DNA from: Clostridium luticellarii
GTDB lineage: Bacteria > Bacillota > Clostridia > Clostridiales > Clostridiaceae
DNA length: 43,593 bases
Direction of reading: 5' to 3'
Assembly: GCF_002995845.1 (NCBI RefSeq)
Contig: NZ_PVXP01000024.1
Coordinates: 1 to 43,593, forward strand
Position 1 is the first letter of the stretch. Each line of letters opens with the position of its first letter. The notes beneath the pieces were generated by a model. The model was given only the letters and a program-made list of their open reading frames with translations. It did no database searches and was not told the origin of the DNA. Position numbers and translations under genes: made by a program. This document shows positions 17,701-26,879 of the stretch, piece by piece.

Positions 17701-17735
17701 GCAATGAGCTCTAGAAACTCATTGCTTTTTGTTTT
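17701..17735 (+). terminator. Riboswitch-controlled terminator
   Basis: GCAATGAG (17701-17708) pairs with CTCATTGC (17718-17725) and is followed by TTTTTGTTTT. It stands between the cobalamin aptamer and cbiP, as expected for an attenuator. The remaining 67 bp to the cbiP start contain only its ribosome site. Confidence 0.85.
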
Positions 17736-17802
17736 AAAAATATATTTTAATTGGGGATAGATTTTCTTTTAATAGGAAAAGTTATAAGGAGGACTGATTA
17801 TT

Positions 17803-19320
17803 ATGGCAAAGATTATGATTCAAGGAACAGGTTCTACCGTGGGAAAAAGCATAATTGTTTCTGCTCTCTGTAGGATATTTAAACAAGATGGGTATTCAGT
17901 GTGCCCGTTTAAATCTCAAAATATGTCATTGAATTCATACATAACTCTGGATGGAAAAGAGATGGGACGTGCTCAGGTGTTACAAGCCTATGCTTCTGGT
18001 CTGCAGCCGGAGGCTTATATGAATCCCATATTGCTTAAACCCACTTCAGACAAAAAATGTCAGATAATAGTGAATGGCAAGGTGTATGGAAACAGTACGG
18101 CTATGGAATATCACAACATGAAGCTGGAGTTTAGGGACATGCTTCAGGATCATTTTAAAAAAATGGAGAAAAGCTTTGAAATAATAGTCATGGAAGGGGC
18201 AGGAAGTCCTGCAGAGATAAATTTGCGGGATAGGGACATTGTGAATATGGGAATGGCAGAAATAGCTGATGCTCCGGTGCTTTTAGCAGGTGATATAGAT
18301 AAGGGAGGGGTATTTGCATCTCTGGCAGGTACCATGTTGTTTTTTACAGAGGAAGAGAAAAAAAGAGTCAAGGGTACAATAATAAACAAGTTCAGAGGAG
18401 ATATAGACATATTAAAGCCGGGGCTTAAAATGCTTCAGGATGTTGTCAACGTTCCCTGTATAGGGGTTATACCCCATTTCAATCTGGCACTGGAAGATGA
18501 GGATGGAGCAGTGGAATTCAACAAGAAGGTTACAGCACCTATAGATATAGCTGTGATAAAACTGCCGCATATATCAAATTTCACTGATTTGGATGCCCTA
18601 AAAAGTGAAGATGATGTTTCTGTGAGGTTTATAACTTCCACAGAAGAATTTGGGAATCCGGATCTGCTTATAATTCCCGGCAGCAAGAATACTATAGAGG
18701 ACTTAATTAAAATCAGACAATGCGGACTTGAAGCCTGTATTAAAAAGTACAGTGAAAGTGGAATTGTAATAGGTGTCTGCGGTGGTTACCAGATACTTGG
18801 AAATATCATAAGCGATCCTTATAAAACCGAGACCGATATGGGAGAAGTGGAAGGTATGGGTCTTTTAGACATAGAGACTGTATTTGAAAAGGAAAAAGTG
18901 ACAACCAGGATAAAAGCGCTGAGTAATGCCGATTTTCCCATTATAAAAGAGGATGGTTCTCTGGAAAAAAGAAAATTGGATGTTTACGGGTATGAAATTC
19001 ATATGGGAATATGCAAATATGGTGCAAAGGCAAAACCTCTGTTTAAATTCATAGAAAAAAATGGCAAAAAAGTAGATATAGACGATGGAGCTGTAAATGA
19101 AAGAAAAAATGTATTTGGCACTTATATCCATGGCGTTTTTGATGCCATGGATTTCAGAGAGTATATTCTAAACAGGATAAGACAAAATAAAGGACTGAGT
19201 TATAAGAAATCCAGGGTATATGAAGATCTTAGAGAAGGTGAAATAGAAAAACTTGCCGGCATAGTGAGGAAAAGTCTTGATATAGATAAGATATATACCA
19301 TCATGGGACTAAGAAGATAA
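17803..19320 (+). CDS. cbiP: Cobyric acid synthase
   Basis: This 505-aa enzyme (also called CobQ) amidates adenosyl-cobyrinate a,c-diamide at carboxyls b, d, e and g using glutamine and ATP. The N-terminal dethiobiotin-synthetase-like ATPase domain shows [19 protein letters not shown] (P-loop), [10 protein letters not shown] and [14 protein letters not shown]. The C-terminal class I-like glutaminase has [11 protein letters not shown], the nucleophile Cys in [10 protein letters not shown] and the His in GTYIHGVFD. The start ATG 17803 has a clear AAGGAGG site. It is the first gene after the riboswitch and terminator. Confidence 0.96.
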   Translation: MAKIMIQGTGSTVGKSIIVSALCRIFKQDGYSVCPFKSQNMSLNSYITLDGKEMGRAQVLQAYASGLQPEAYMNPILLKPTSDKKCQIIVNGKVYGNSTAMEYHNMKLEFRDMLQDHFKKMEKSFEIIVMEGAGSPAEINLRDRDIVNMGMAEIADAPVLLAGDIDKGGVFASLAGTMLFFTEEEKKRVKGTIINKFRGDIDILKPGLKMLQDVVNVPCIGVIPHFNLALEDEDGAVEFNKKVTAPIDIAVIKLPHISNFTDLDALKSEDDVSVRFITSTEEFGNPDLLIIPGSKNTIEDLIKIRQCGLEACIKKYSESGIVIGVCGGYQILGNIISDPYKTETDMGEVEGMGLLDIETVFEKEKVTTRIKALSNADFPIIKEDGSLEKRKLDVYGYEIHMGICKYGAKAKPLFKFIEKNGKKVDIDDGAVNERKNVFGTYIHGVFDAMDFREYILNRIRQNKGLSYKKSRVYEDLREGEIEKLAGIVRKSLDIDKIYTIMGLRR

Positions 19321-19372
19321 TGTACAGAAGCTTGTGCACTGTTTACAATAATATTGGAATGGGAGGATTAAT

Positions 19373-20347
19373 TTGTCTATTTCCCTTGTTAATATAAATA
19401 TAATAGATCTTTTTGCGGCAGTTATAATAGATTGGATAATTGGAGATCCGCACTGGTTTCCCCATCCTGTTGTATATATAGGAAAATTGATAGCCTATTT
19501 GGACGAAAAAGGTAGAAAAATCTGTAAAGGGAAAAATACTTTAAGGGCTTTTGGCGGGTTGATAGTCCTGGTAGTTGGAGCCATAAGTTTTTTACTTCCC
19601 TTTGCTGTACTCATGCTCCTTAGGAATCATATGGTTTTATATCACATAGTTAATATATTTATTATGTGGACAGCCATTTCTGCCAGATGTCTTGCGGTGG
19701 AAGCTAAAAAGGTATATTTTGCTTTAAAAGAGGAAGATATTGAAGATGCAAGATTAAAGCTTTCCTATATAGTGGGAAGGGATACTTCTAATCTAAGCAG
19801 TGAAGAAATAGTCAGGGCAGATGTGGAGACGGTGGCAGAAAACACTTCTGATGGAGTCATAGCTCCTCTTGTATATGCGGCTGTATTGGGAGCACCTTTT
19901 GCCATGCTCTATAAAGGTGTAAATACCATGGATTCAATGCTGGGTTATATGAATGAAAAGTACAGATATATAGGATTTTTCCCTGCGAAGGTAGATGATA
20001 TATTTAACTTTATACCTTCCAGAATTACTGGCTTTTTAATGTGTATGGCATCTTTTGCAGTAAAAGGGAATCCAATAAGGACTCTTAAGATTATGATGAG
20101 GGACAGAAAAAATCATAAAAGCCCCAATTGTGCCTATCCTGAGGCTGCAGCGGCAGGTGCCATGGGAGTTCAGCTGGGCGGCACCAATGTTTATTTTGGT
20201 GAAGTGGTATATAAGCCTACTATAGGTGATAAACTTGTGAAATTGAATTTTGAACATATAAAGTATTGTATAGATCTAATGTATTTTACGGAAATACTAA
20301 TGGTGGTTTTATGCTGGGCAGTTTTTATTTTATTGAATTGGGGTTGA
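19373..20347 (+). CDS. cbiB: Adenosylcobinamide-phosphate synthase
   Basis: This 324-aa multi-pass membrane protein attaches (R)-1-aminopropanol phosphate to adenosylcobyrate. TTG 19373 is the start, behind GGGAGGATT. Signature stretches are DWIIGDPHWFPHPVVYIGKLI near the N-terminus, YIVGRDTSNLSSEEIVRADVETVAENTSDGVIAPL (read in overlapping blocks from about residue 137) and NKYRYIGFFPAKVDDIFNFIP-like sequence, plus a late PNCAYPEAAAAGAMGVQLGG motif. It works with the next gene, which supplies the amino alcohol phosphate. Confidence 0.95.
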   Translation: MSISLVNINIIDLFAAVIIDWIIGDPHWFPHPVVYIGKLIAYLDEKGRKICKGKNTLRAFGGLIVLVVGAISFLLPFAVLMLLRNHMVLYHIVNIFIMWTAISARCLAVEAKKVYFALKEEDIEDARLKLSYIVGRDTSNLSSEEIVRADVETVAENTSDGVIAPLVYAAVLGAPFAMLYKGVNTMDSMLGYMNEKYRYIGFFPAKVDDIFNFIPSRITGFLMCMASFAVKGNPIRTLKIMMRDRKNHKSPNCAYPEAAAAGAMGVQLGGTNVYFGEVVYKPTIGDKLVKLNFEHIKYCIDLMYFTEILMVVLCWAVFILLNWG

Positions 20348-20384
20348 ATGTAAAATGTAAAAATATAAATTAGGATGTGTTTAT

Positions 20385-21482
20385 ATGGAACATGGTGGAG
20401 ATATATATACTGAAGGACTTCTAAAGGGAAGAAAACTTTTGGATTTCAGTTCAAATATAAATCCTTTAGGAGTACCGGACAGTTTTAAAAGAAATATAGG
20501 TGAGGCACTGGAAAATGTGGAAAAATACCCGGATGCCAAGTATAGGGAATTAAAGGGGAATTTGAGGCAGTATTTGTATTTTGCAGAAAATTATTTTGGA
20601 AACTGTCGGAACAGTAAAGTAGTAAATCTGGAAGATAGAGATATCGTACTGGGAAATGGTGCTGCAGAGATAATAGATTTGGTTATAAGCTGTTTTAAAA
20701 ACATATGCATTGTGGTGCCTTCTTTTATAGAATACAAGAAAGATGCTGTGAAATGGAAATGCAATATAAATTATTCCAGTTTAACTGAAGATATGGATTA
20801 TGACTATGACGATATAAAATTAAAACTTCAAAGTGCAGATGCGTTGATTTTGGGAAATCCCAACAATCCAAACGGAAAAACCATAGATAGGGAAAGGTTT
20901 CATGACATAATAAATTGGTGTGATAAAAACCAGAGGACTATAATTATAGATGAGGCATTTGTGGAGTTTACAGGTAAAAGTGGATGCAGTTTTTTAGATG
21001 AGATGAAATATCATAAATGTATTTTTATAGTCAGAGCTCTTACAAAATTTTTTGCACTTCCTGGAATAAGAATGGGGTATGGTCTCTGCAAAGACGAGAA
21101 ACTGATGGATATTATAAGATCCAGACAAAATCCATGGAATGTAAATTGTTTTGCGGAAACAGCAGCCAGGTACGTGTTGAAGGACAGGGCTTACATGGAC
21201 AGTTCACTTCAGTGGATTGAAAGTGAGAGAAAATTCATGCTGGAGAATTTGAAGGAGATTCCTGTAATAGAAAAAGTATACCCTACGTCCAGTAATTTTG
21301 TGCTTTGTAAAATACAAGGCATGGACTGTGATGAATTTTATGAAATGTGTTTAAAGAAAGGTGTACTTATAAGAAAATGCAGTAATTTTAGGGGATTGGA
21401 TCATAGGTTTATAAGATTGGCAATAAAGGACAGAGATAAAAATCAAAGGCTGATGCATATATTGGGAAAAATGCAGCTGTAG
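20385..21482 (+). CDS. cobD: L-threonine-O-3-phosphate decarboxylase
   Basis: This 365-aa PLP enzyme of the aspartate-aminotransferase fold makes (R)-1-amino-2-propanol O-phosphate for the nucleotide-loop arm. Landmarks are HGGDIYTEG at the start, FSSNINPLGVP, NPNNPNGKTIDRE, the IIDEAFVEF aspartate and the Schiff-base Lys in RALTKFFALPGIRMGYGL. It lies 37 bp after cbiB. PduX (35903-36745), which makes its substrate threonine phosphate, is encoded at the far end of the same operon. The C-terminal zinc-finger extension seen in some CobD is absent. Confidence 0.93.
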   Translation: MEHGGDIYTEGLLKGRKLLDFSSNINPLGVPDSFKRNIGEALENVEKYPDAKYRELKGNLRQYLYFAENYFGNCRNSKVVNLEDRDIVLGNGAAEIIDLVISCFKNICIVVPSFIEYKKDAVKWKCNINYSSLTEDMDYDYDDIKLKLQSADALILGNPNNPNGKTIDRERFHDIINWCDKNQRTIIIDEAFVEFTGKSGCSFLDEMKYHKCIFIVRALTKFFALPGIRMGYGLCKDEKLMDIIRSRQNPWNVNCFAETAARYVLKDRAYMDSSLQWIESERKFMLENLKEIPVIEKVYPTSSNFVLCKIQGMDCDEFYEMCLKKGVLIRKCSNFRGLDHRFIRLAIKDRDKNQRLMHILGKMQL

Positions 21483-21494
21483 GAGAAGATAGCA

Positions 21495-22139
21495 ATGAAT
21501 AAAAATCCTTTGAAAAATAATTCAAATATGTTCCTTGATCTGCTGTCACCCAAAATAAAGGTTATGGTGATAGGTGGAGGAAAGGCAGCTTATATAAAAT
21601 CCAGAACCTTTGCATTGAAGGGATGTCAGGTATTTGTGCTTTCTCCAGAATTCATTCCGGAATTTGATGATATAAAGGGTAATCTGAATGTGAATGTGAT
21701 TCCGGGGGTGTACCAAAAAAAGTACATAGAGGATAAACATATTGTAGTCGTTGCCACCCATGATAGAGAACTAAACGAAGCTATAGGAAAGCACTGCAGA
21801 CAGCTGTGTAAAATTTATCTGGATGCCTCGGAACCGGAGAGAGGAAATTGTATTATTCCCTGTCAGAGGAATACTGAAAATATTTCTCTGGGGGTTAATA
21901 CCAGGGGAGTGGGTGTGTCTCCTATAACTTCGGTGTTTATTGCAGATAAAGTAAAAAAATATTTGGGGGATTACGATGATTTTGTGAAGTTTACCTCTAA
22001 AATAAGAAATCATATAGAAAATGTGGAAGATAGAAGAAAGATCATGAAATTCATATGCAGTGAGGATTTTTACTTTTTTTATAGAAAGGGAAAATCTTCA
22101 ATAATAATAGAGATGTTTTTTAGAGTAAATAATAATTGA
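21495..22139 (+). CDS. Precorrin-2 dehydrogenase (SirC/Met8 N-domain type)
   Basis: This 214-aa NAD-dependent protein oxidises precorrin-2 to sirohydrochlorin. The Rossmann motif is VMVIGGGKAAYIKSRTF, followed by VVVATHDRELNEAIGKHC and the conserved tail ISLGVNTRGVGVSPITS. The C-terminal third (KYLGDYDDFVKFTSKIRNHI) is the short dimerisation helix region. No methyltransferase domain is fused, unlike CysG. It sits just upstream of hemC. Its product would be the substrate of the CbiK cobaltochelatase encoded later in the operon and of any siroheme branch. Confidence 0.88.
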   Translation: MNKNPLKNNSNMFLDLLSPKIKVMVIGGGKAAYIKSRTFALKGCQVFVLSPEFIPEFDDIKGNLNVNVIPGVYQKKYIEDKHIVVVATHDRELNEAIGKHCRQLCKIYLDASEPERGNCIIPCQRNTENISLGVNTRGVGVSPITSVFIADKVKKYLGDYDDFVKFTSKIRNHIENVEDRRKIMKFICSEDFYFFYRKGKSSIIIEMFFRVNNN

Positions 22140-22161
22140 TTTTGCAGGACGGTGATAATAT

Positions 22162-23034
22162 TTGGAGTTTAAAATTGCGACCCGAAAAAGCAGCCTGGCC
22201 CAGCTTCAGACTGAAATAGTAATGGGTATACTGGAAAAAAATTTTAATATGAAATGTCAGAAAGTACTTATTGAAACTACTGGTGACAAAAGGCTTGATA
22301 TAGCTTTAAACAAAATAGGCGGAAAAGGTCTGTTTTTAAAGGAAATTGAGCTGGCGCTCCTGCAGAATGAAGCAGATGCCGCAGTACACAGTATGAAGGA
22401 TGTACCCTTTGATGTTCCAGAAGATTTTGAAATAGCTGCTGTTTTAGAGAGAGAAGATGTGAGAGATGCTTTTGTTTCTTTGAACAATATACATTTTGAA
22501 GACTTGCCGGTTGGAGCCAGGGTTGGGACTAGCAGTAATAGGAGAGCTGCCCAGGTGAAATTATTGAGACCGGATTTGGATATAGTTGCCATAAGGGGCA
22601 ATATACAGACCAGGATAAAGAAAATTAAAGAACAGGATTTACAGGGAATAGTACTGGCAGCTGCAGGAATTAAGAGGTTAAAACTTGAAGAATTGGTTAC
22701 AGAGTATTTTCCCATAGAAAAAATGATACCTGCAATTGGACAGGGAGCTTTGGGAGTGGAAATAAAGAAGCAGAGCCAGTACAAAAATTTTTTTACACAA
22801 TTAAATGATGAAGATACAAGGGTGTGTGTAGAAGCGGAGAGAAGCTTCATGAGGACTTTAAATGGAGACTGTCATTCTACTATAGGAGCTTATGCCCGGA
22901 TAGAAGGAAATCTTATAAATATAATTGGAGTATTTATGGTAGATGGCAGATTGATAAAAAAAGATATAACAGGCAGCAGGGAGAACTATATGATTCTAGG
23001 TCAAAAACTTGCTGAAGATATAGTAAATTCTTAG
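22162..23034 (+). CDS. hemC: Hydroxymethylbilane synthase
   Basis: This 290-aa porphobilinogen deaminase polymerises four porphobilinogens into hydroxymethylbilane. It starts at TTG 22162 (MEFKIATRKSSLAQLQTE). Conserved stretches are KGLFLKEIE, AVHSMKDVP, the catalytic Asp region, RGNIQTRIKKI and the dipyrromethane cofactor Cys in GDCHSTIGAYA. It is encoded within the cobalamin operon, so tetrapyrrole supply falls under the B12 riboswitch. Confidence 0.96.
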   Translation: MEFKIATRKSSLAQLQTEIVMGILEKNFNMKCQKVLIETTGDKRLDIALNKIGGKGLFLKEIELALLQNEADAAVHSMKDVPFDVPEDFEIAAVLEREDVRDAFVSLNNIHFEDLPVGARVGTSSNRRAAQVKLLRPDLDIVAIRGNIQTRIKKIKEQDLQGIVLAAAGIKRLKLEELVTEYFPIEKMIPAIGQGALGVEIKKQSQYKNFFTQLNDEDTRVCVEAERSFMRTLNGDCHSTIGAYARIEGNLINIIGVFMVDGRLIKKDITGSRENYMILGQKLAEDIVNS

Positions 23035-23046
23035 GGGAGGTTTCAA

Positions 23047-24507
23047 ATGGGTAAAGTTTATCTTATAGGTGCAGGTCCTGGTGAGGAAGAACTTATAACT
23101 TTAAAGGCAGTGAGAAAGCTTGGAGAATGTACTGCGGTGATGTACGACAGGCTGGCGGGATCTGAAGTTTTGAAATATCTAAATGATAATTGCAAAGTAT
23201 ATTATTGTGGAAAGGAACCGGGATGTCATTACAAGAGTCAGGATGAGATAAATGACATGCTGATTAAACTGGCAAAAGAAGGACATACCGTGGGGAGGAT
23301 CAAGGGAGGAGATCCCTATATATTTGGAAGAGGAGGAGAAGAAGCTCTTGCACTTCTAAAGGAAAACATTGAATTTGAAGTTATTCCAGGGATTACATCT
23401 CCTATTTCCGTACTGAATTATGCAGGTATACCTGTAACTCATAGAAAAATATCCAGAAGCTTTCACGTATTTACAGGAAAAACTGCAGATAAATTGAATA
23501 TAGATTGGAATGCGGCAGCTAAAATAGGGGGTACTCTGATTTTCCTGATGGGATTTAAAAACCTTGATGTAATATGCGGCAATCTGATAAAAAATGGAAT
23601 GGACAAAAACACACCCTGTGCAGTAGTTATGAGAGGGACCACCTCAAAGCAGAGAAAAATTGTGGGCAAGCTTCAGGATATAAGTGAAAAAGCAAATTCG
23701 GCATCGATGTTTTCTCCCTGTATCATAGTGATAGGGAAAGTGGTTGAGTTCAGTGATCAGTTGAACTGGTATGAAAAAAAGCCTCTTTTTGGCAGAAATA
23801 TATGTATTACCAGATCAAAAGCACAGTCAGGAGAAATGCGAAGGAAGCTTCTGGATTTGGGAGCTCAGGTTACTGAAATACACTCTATTGAGATAAAGTA
23901 TACCTCAGAAAACATCAAAAAATATATGGATAAACTTTCTGATTATGATTACATAGTGTTTACCAGTGTAAATGGGGTGAATAGTTTCTTTGATAGACTG
24001 CTGTGTGAAAATTATGATGTGAGAAGGATACGGGCAAAATTTGCTGCCATAGGTCCTGCTACGAAAAAAGCCATAAGTCAGAGGGGAATTATACCGGAGA
24101 TGGTGGCAGAGAAATTTGTAGCTGAAAGTCTTCATGATAAGATGAAAGATTTTATAAAGAGGGGGGACAGGATCTTTATTCCACGATCCAAAAATGCAAG
24201 GCCTTACCTGGCTGAAACTCTGCGCAGAGAAGGATGTATAGTAGATGAGTGTTATACCTATGAAACAGTGAGCGGGAAACTTACGGATAAAGATTGTTTC
24301 CAGGATGTGGATACAGTGATTTTTACAAGTCCGACCACAGTTAAGAATATGATAAATCTGGTGGGAATTGCAGCCATAAGTAAAAAAGAGGTAGTGGCTA
24401 TAGGACCTATAACGGGAAAAGAGCTGGAAAAGCACCACATAATTTATGATATGTCCGGTGAATATACTACAGATGGAATTATAAAAACTATATTAAATGA
24501 AAGGTAG
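23047..24507 (+). CDS. cobA-hemD: Uroporphyrinogen-III C-methyltransferase / uroporphyrinogen-III synthase fusion
   Basis: This is a 486-aa bifunctional enzyme. Residues 1-245 are the SAM-dependent CobA/SUMT domain (YLIGAGPGEEELITLKAVR, YDRLAG, GRIKGGDPYIFGRGGEE, VIPGITSP). Residues about 250-486 are HemD (RNICITRSKAQSGEMRRKL, DYIVFTSVNGVNSFF, FAAIGPATKKAI, VIFTSPTTVKNM), which cyclises hydroxymethylbilane to uroporphyrinogen III. The fusion channels uroporphyrinogen III straight to precorrin-2 and is common in clostridia that make corrinoids but no haem. It is flanked by hemC and hemB with gaps of 12 and 2 bp. Confidence 0.95.
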   Translation: MGKVYLIGAGPGEEELITLKAVRKLGECTAVMYDRLAGSEVLKYLNDNCKVYYCGKEPGCHYKSQDEINDMLIKLAKEGHTVGRIKGGDPYIFGRGGEEALALLKENIEFEVIPGITSPISVLNYAGIPVTHRKISRSFHVFTGKTADKLNIDWNAAAKIGGTLIFLMGFKNLDVICGNLIKNGMDKNTPCAVVMRGTTSKQRKIVGKLQDISEKANSASMFSPCIIVIGKVVEFSDQLNWYEKKPLFGRNICITRSKAQSGEMRRKLLDLGAQVTEIHSIEIKYTSENIKKYMDKLSDYDYIVFTSVNGVNSFFDRLLCENYDVRRIRAKFAAIGPATKKAISQRGIIPEMVAEKFVAESLHDKMKDFIKRGDRIFIPRSKNARPYLAETLRREGCIVDECYTYETVSGKLTDKDCFQDVDTVIFTSPTTVKNMINLVGIAAISKKEVVAIGPITGKELEKHHIIYDMSGEYTTDGIIKTILNER

Positions 24508-24509
24508 TA

Positions 24510-25493
24510 ATGAAAATGTTCAGAAGACACAGGAGATTGAGAAAAAATCAAGTTATAAGGGATATGGTTAAAGAAACAGTACTTAACAGGCAGGACTTTA
24601 TATATCCTCTGTTTGTGGTGGAAGGAAAAAACATAAAGAAGGAAATACCTTCTCTGGAAAATAATTATCATTATTCCATTGACAGACTGGAGGAAATTGT
24701 ACAGGAAATTAAGAAATCAGGAGTGAAAAGTGTTATCTTATTTGGAATTCCCGGGTACAAGGACGAGGTTGGAACTTCAGCTTTTGAAAAAGACGGTATA
24801 ATACAAAGAGCAGTTAGAAAATTGCGGGAACTCTATCCTGAGCTCTATATAATAACAGATGTGTGCATGTGTGAATATACCAGTCACGGACACTGCGGTA
24901 TACTTCACGGCCATGAAGTGGATAATGATGAGACCATCAAGTATATTGCAAAAATAGCTGTATCTCATGCTGAAGCTGGTGCAGATATGGTAGCACCTTC
25001 AGATATGATGGATGGCAGAGTGAAGGCCATCAGAGATGCATTGGATGAAAATGGATTTAAAGATGTATCTATAATGGCATACAGTGCTAAATATTGCTCA
25101 GCATTTTACGGACCTTTCAGGGATGCGGCAGATTCGGCACCTAAGTTTGGAAACAGGAAGGGCTATCAGATGGATCCAGCCAACATAAGAGAAGCCATGC
25201 TTGAAATAGAAGACGATATAAAAGAAGGAGCAGACATAATAATGGTAAAGCCTGCCATGCCGTATCTTGATGTAATAAGGTGGGCAAAAGATAAATTTGA
25301 TGTACCGGTGGCGGCTTATAATGTGAGCGGAGAATTTGCCATGGTTAAAGCTGCAGCCCAAGCCGGGCTCATAGACGAAAAAGCTGTGGCAGAAGAAATG
25401 CTCACCTGCATAAAAAGGGCTGGAGCAGGAATGATAATCACCTACTATGCACTGGATATATGCAGGTGGATAAAAGAAGAAAACAATTATTAG
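24510..25493 (+). CDS. hemB: Porphobilinogen synthase (5-aminolevulinate dehydratase)
   Basis: This 327-aa enzyme condenses two 5-aminolevulinates. The zinc-type metal site DVCMCEYTSHGHCGIL is present (three Cys), as are the Schiff-base lysines in MAYSAKYCSAFYGPF and IMVKPAMPYLD. The N-terminus RRHRRLRKNQVIRDMV is typical. ATG 24510 lies only 2 bp after the cobA-hemD stop, showing tight coupling. hemA and hemL, which make 5-aminolevulinate, are not in the window. Confidence 0.96.
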   Translation: MKMFRRHRRLRKNQVIRDMVKETVLNRQDFIYPLFVVEGKNIKKEIPSLENNYHYSIDRLEEIVQEIKKSGVKSVILFGIPGYKDEVGTSAFEKDGIIQRAVRKLRELYPELYIITDVCMCEYTSHGHCGILHGHEVDNDETIKYIAKIAVSHAEAGADMVAPSDMMDGRVKAIRDALDENGFKDVSIMAYSAKYCSAFYGPFRDAADSAPKFGNRKGYQMDPANIREAMLEIEDDIKEGADIIMVKPAMPYLDVIRWAKDKFDVPVAAYNVSGEFAMVKAAAQAGLIDEKAVAEEMLTCIKRAGAGMIITYYALDICRWIKEENNY

Positions 25494-25521
25494 ATTGATT
25501 TCGAGGAAAGGTAGGATTATT

Positions 25522-26865
25522 ATGAAAAGCATCGTTATATCTTCAGACAGCAGTGGCGGCGGAAAAACCACAGTAACTCTTGGAATTATGAAAGCTCTTA
25601 TAAAAAGAGGGTATAAGGTTCAGGGATATAAAGTAGGGCCTGATTATATAGATCCTGCATTTCATAAAAGTATAACCGGCACAGCTTCTAGAAATCTTGA
25701 TCTCTATCTTATGGGAGAAAATGGCGTAAAGGCTTCTTTCAGCAGAGGCAGGGGTGACCTTGGGATAGTTGAAGGAGTTATGGGACTCTATGACGGGAAG
25801 GGGATAGACAGTGAATATTCTACAGCTAATGTAGCCAGAGTGCTGGATTTACCGGTGGTGCTGGTTATAAGCCCCAAGTCTCAAAGCACAACCCTTTGTG
25901 CTGAAATAAATGGGATAGTGAATTTTGAAAGCATAAATATATGCGGGATTATTTTTAACAATATAGGTGAAAGTTATTACAAACTTTTGAAAGCTGCAGT
26001 AGAGAAGAACTGCAATTTAAAAGTTTTTGGATATATACCTGCTGATGAGAGACTTTCTCTTAAAAGCAGGCATCTTGGATTAGTTCAGAGCAGTGAAGTG
26101 GAGGATCTAAATGAAAAAATTGAACTGTGCAGTGAGCTTATTTTAAAAAATGTAAACCTGGAAATCCTGCTGAAATATTTCAAGGAAGGGCCTGATTTCA
26201 GAGATGAATACCATCTGAAAAATAGAAATATAAGGACTGCAGTGCCTTATGATAAGGCTTTTAGTTTTTATTACAAGGAGAATATAGAACTTCTTGAGGA
26301 GGCTGGAGAAATTGTATTTTTTAGTCCCCTTAAAGATAAAAGTCTTCCTGAAAATATAGATTTTTTGTATATAGGAGGCGGGTATCCGGAAGTTTTTGTA
26401 AAGGAGCTCAGCAGAAATAGATCCATGCTGGAGAGTATAAATAAAAAGTTGAAATCCGGTCTTGCATGTTATGCTGAATGTGGAGGCCTCATGTACCTCA
26501 TGGGAGGTATTGAAGATGCGGAAGAAAAATGTGTGTTAAATACAGTAGGATTTTTTAGTGGAAATGCCTATATGACCTCTAAACTTCAGAATTTCGGATA
26601 TGCTCAAATAGAAGTGACTGAAAAAAACAACATTCTGCCTCTGGGATTTAAGATAAACTGTCATGAATTTCATAAATCCTATATTGAATCAGATGAAAAG
26701 AAGATCTATACATTGAACAAAGATACCTATAATGGAAAAATAAAAAAATGGAATTGTGGTTATGTAAATAAAAATACATTGGGAGCCTATGCACATATTC
26801 ATTTTTTTGGAAATTTGAATATTATCAAACAAATTCTAAAAAATATTAAAAATAAAGGGGAATGA
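25522..26865 (+). CDS. cbiA: Cobyrinate a,c-diamide synthase
   Basis: This 447-aa amidotransferase uses glutamine and ATP to amidate carboxyls a and c of cob(II)yrinate. ATG 25522 is chosen: AGGAAAGGTAGGA precedes it, while the in-frame ATG at 25495 would add nine unconserved residues. Motifs are SSDSSGGGKTTVTLGIMKAL (P-loop), YKVGPDYIDPAFH, GVMGLYDG, and the glutaminase segment YIGGGYPEVF with nucleophile Cys in CYAECGGLMYL and a late His in YAHIHFFGN. Confidence 0.95.
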   Translation: MKSIVISSDSSGGGKTTVTLGIMKALIKRGYKVQGYKVGPDYIDPAFHKSITGTASRNLDLYLMGENGVKASFSRGRGDLGIVEGVMGLYDGKGIDSEYSTANVARVLDLPVVLVISPKSQSTTLCAEINGIVNFESINICGIIFNNIGESYYKLLKAAVEKNCNLKVFGYIPADERLSLKSRHLGLVQSSEVEDLNEKIELCSELILKNVNLEILLKYFKEGPDFRDEYHLKNRNIRTAVPYDKAFSFYYKENIELLEEAGEIVFFSPLKDKSLPENIDFLYIGGGYPEVFVKELSRNRSMLESINKKLKSGLACYAECGGLMYLMGGIEDAEEKCVLNTVGFFSGNAYMTSKLQNFGYAQIEVTEKNNILPLGFKINCHEFHKSYIESDEKKIYTLNKDTYNGKIKKWNCGYVNKNTLGAYAHIHFFGNLNIIKQILKNIKNKGE

Positions 26866-26879
26866 AGGAGTTGTTGAGA

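Noticed and set aside
22257-22850. 197-codon minus-strand open frame opposite hemC
   Set aside because: It is an antisense shadow of a strongly conserved gene, with Ser/Leu-rich low-complexity translation and no ribosome site.
23905-24438. 177-codon minus-strand open frame opposite cobA-hemD
   Set aside because: It is a shadow frame. The sense strand carries clear HemD motifs and the antisense product matches nothing I know.
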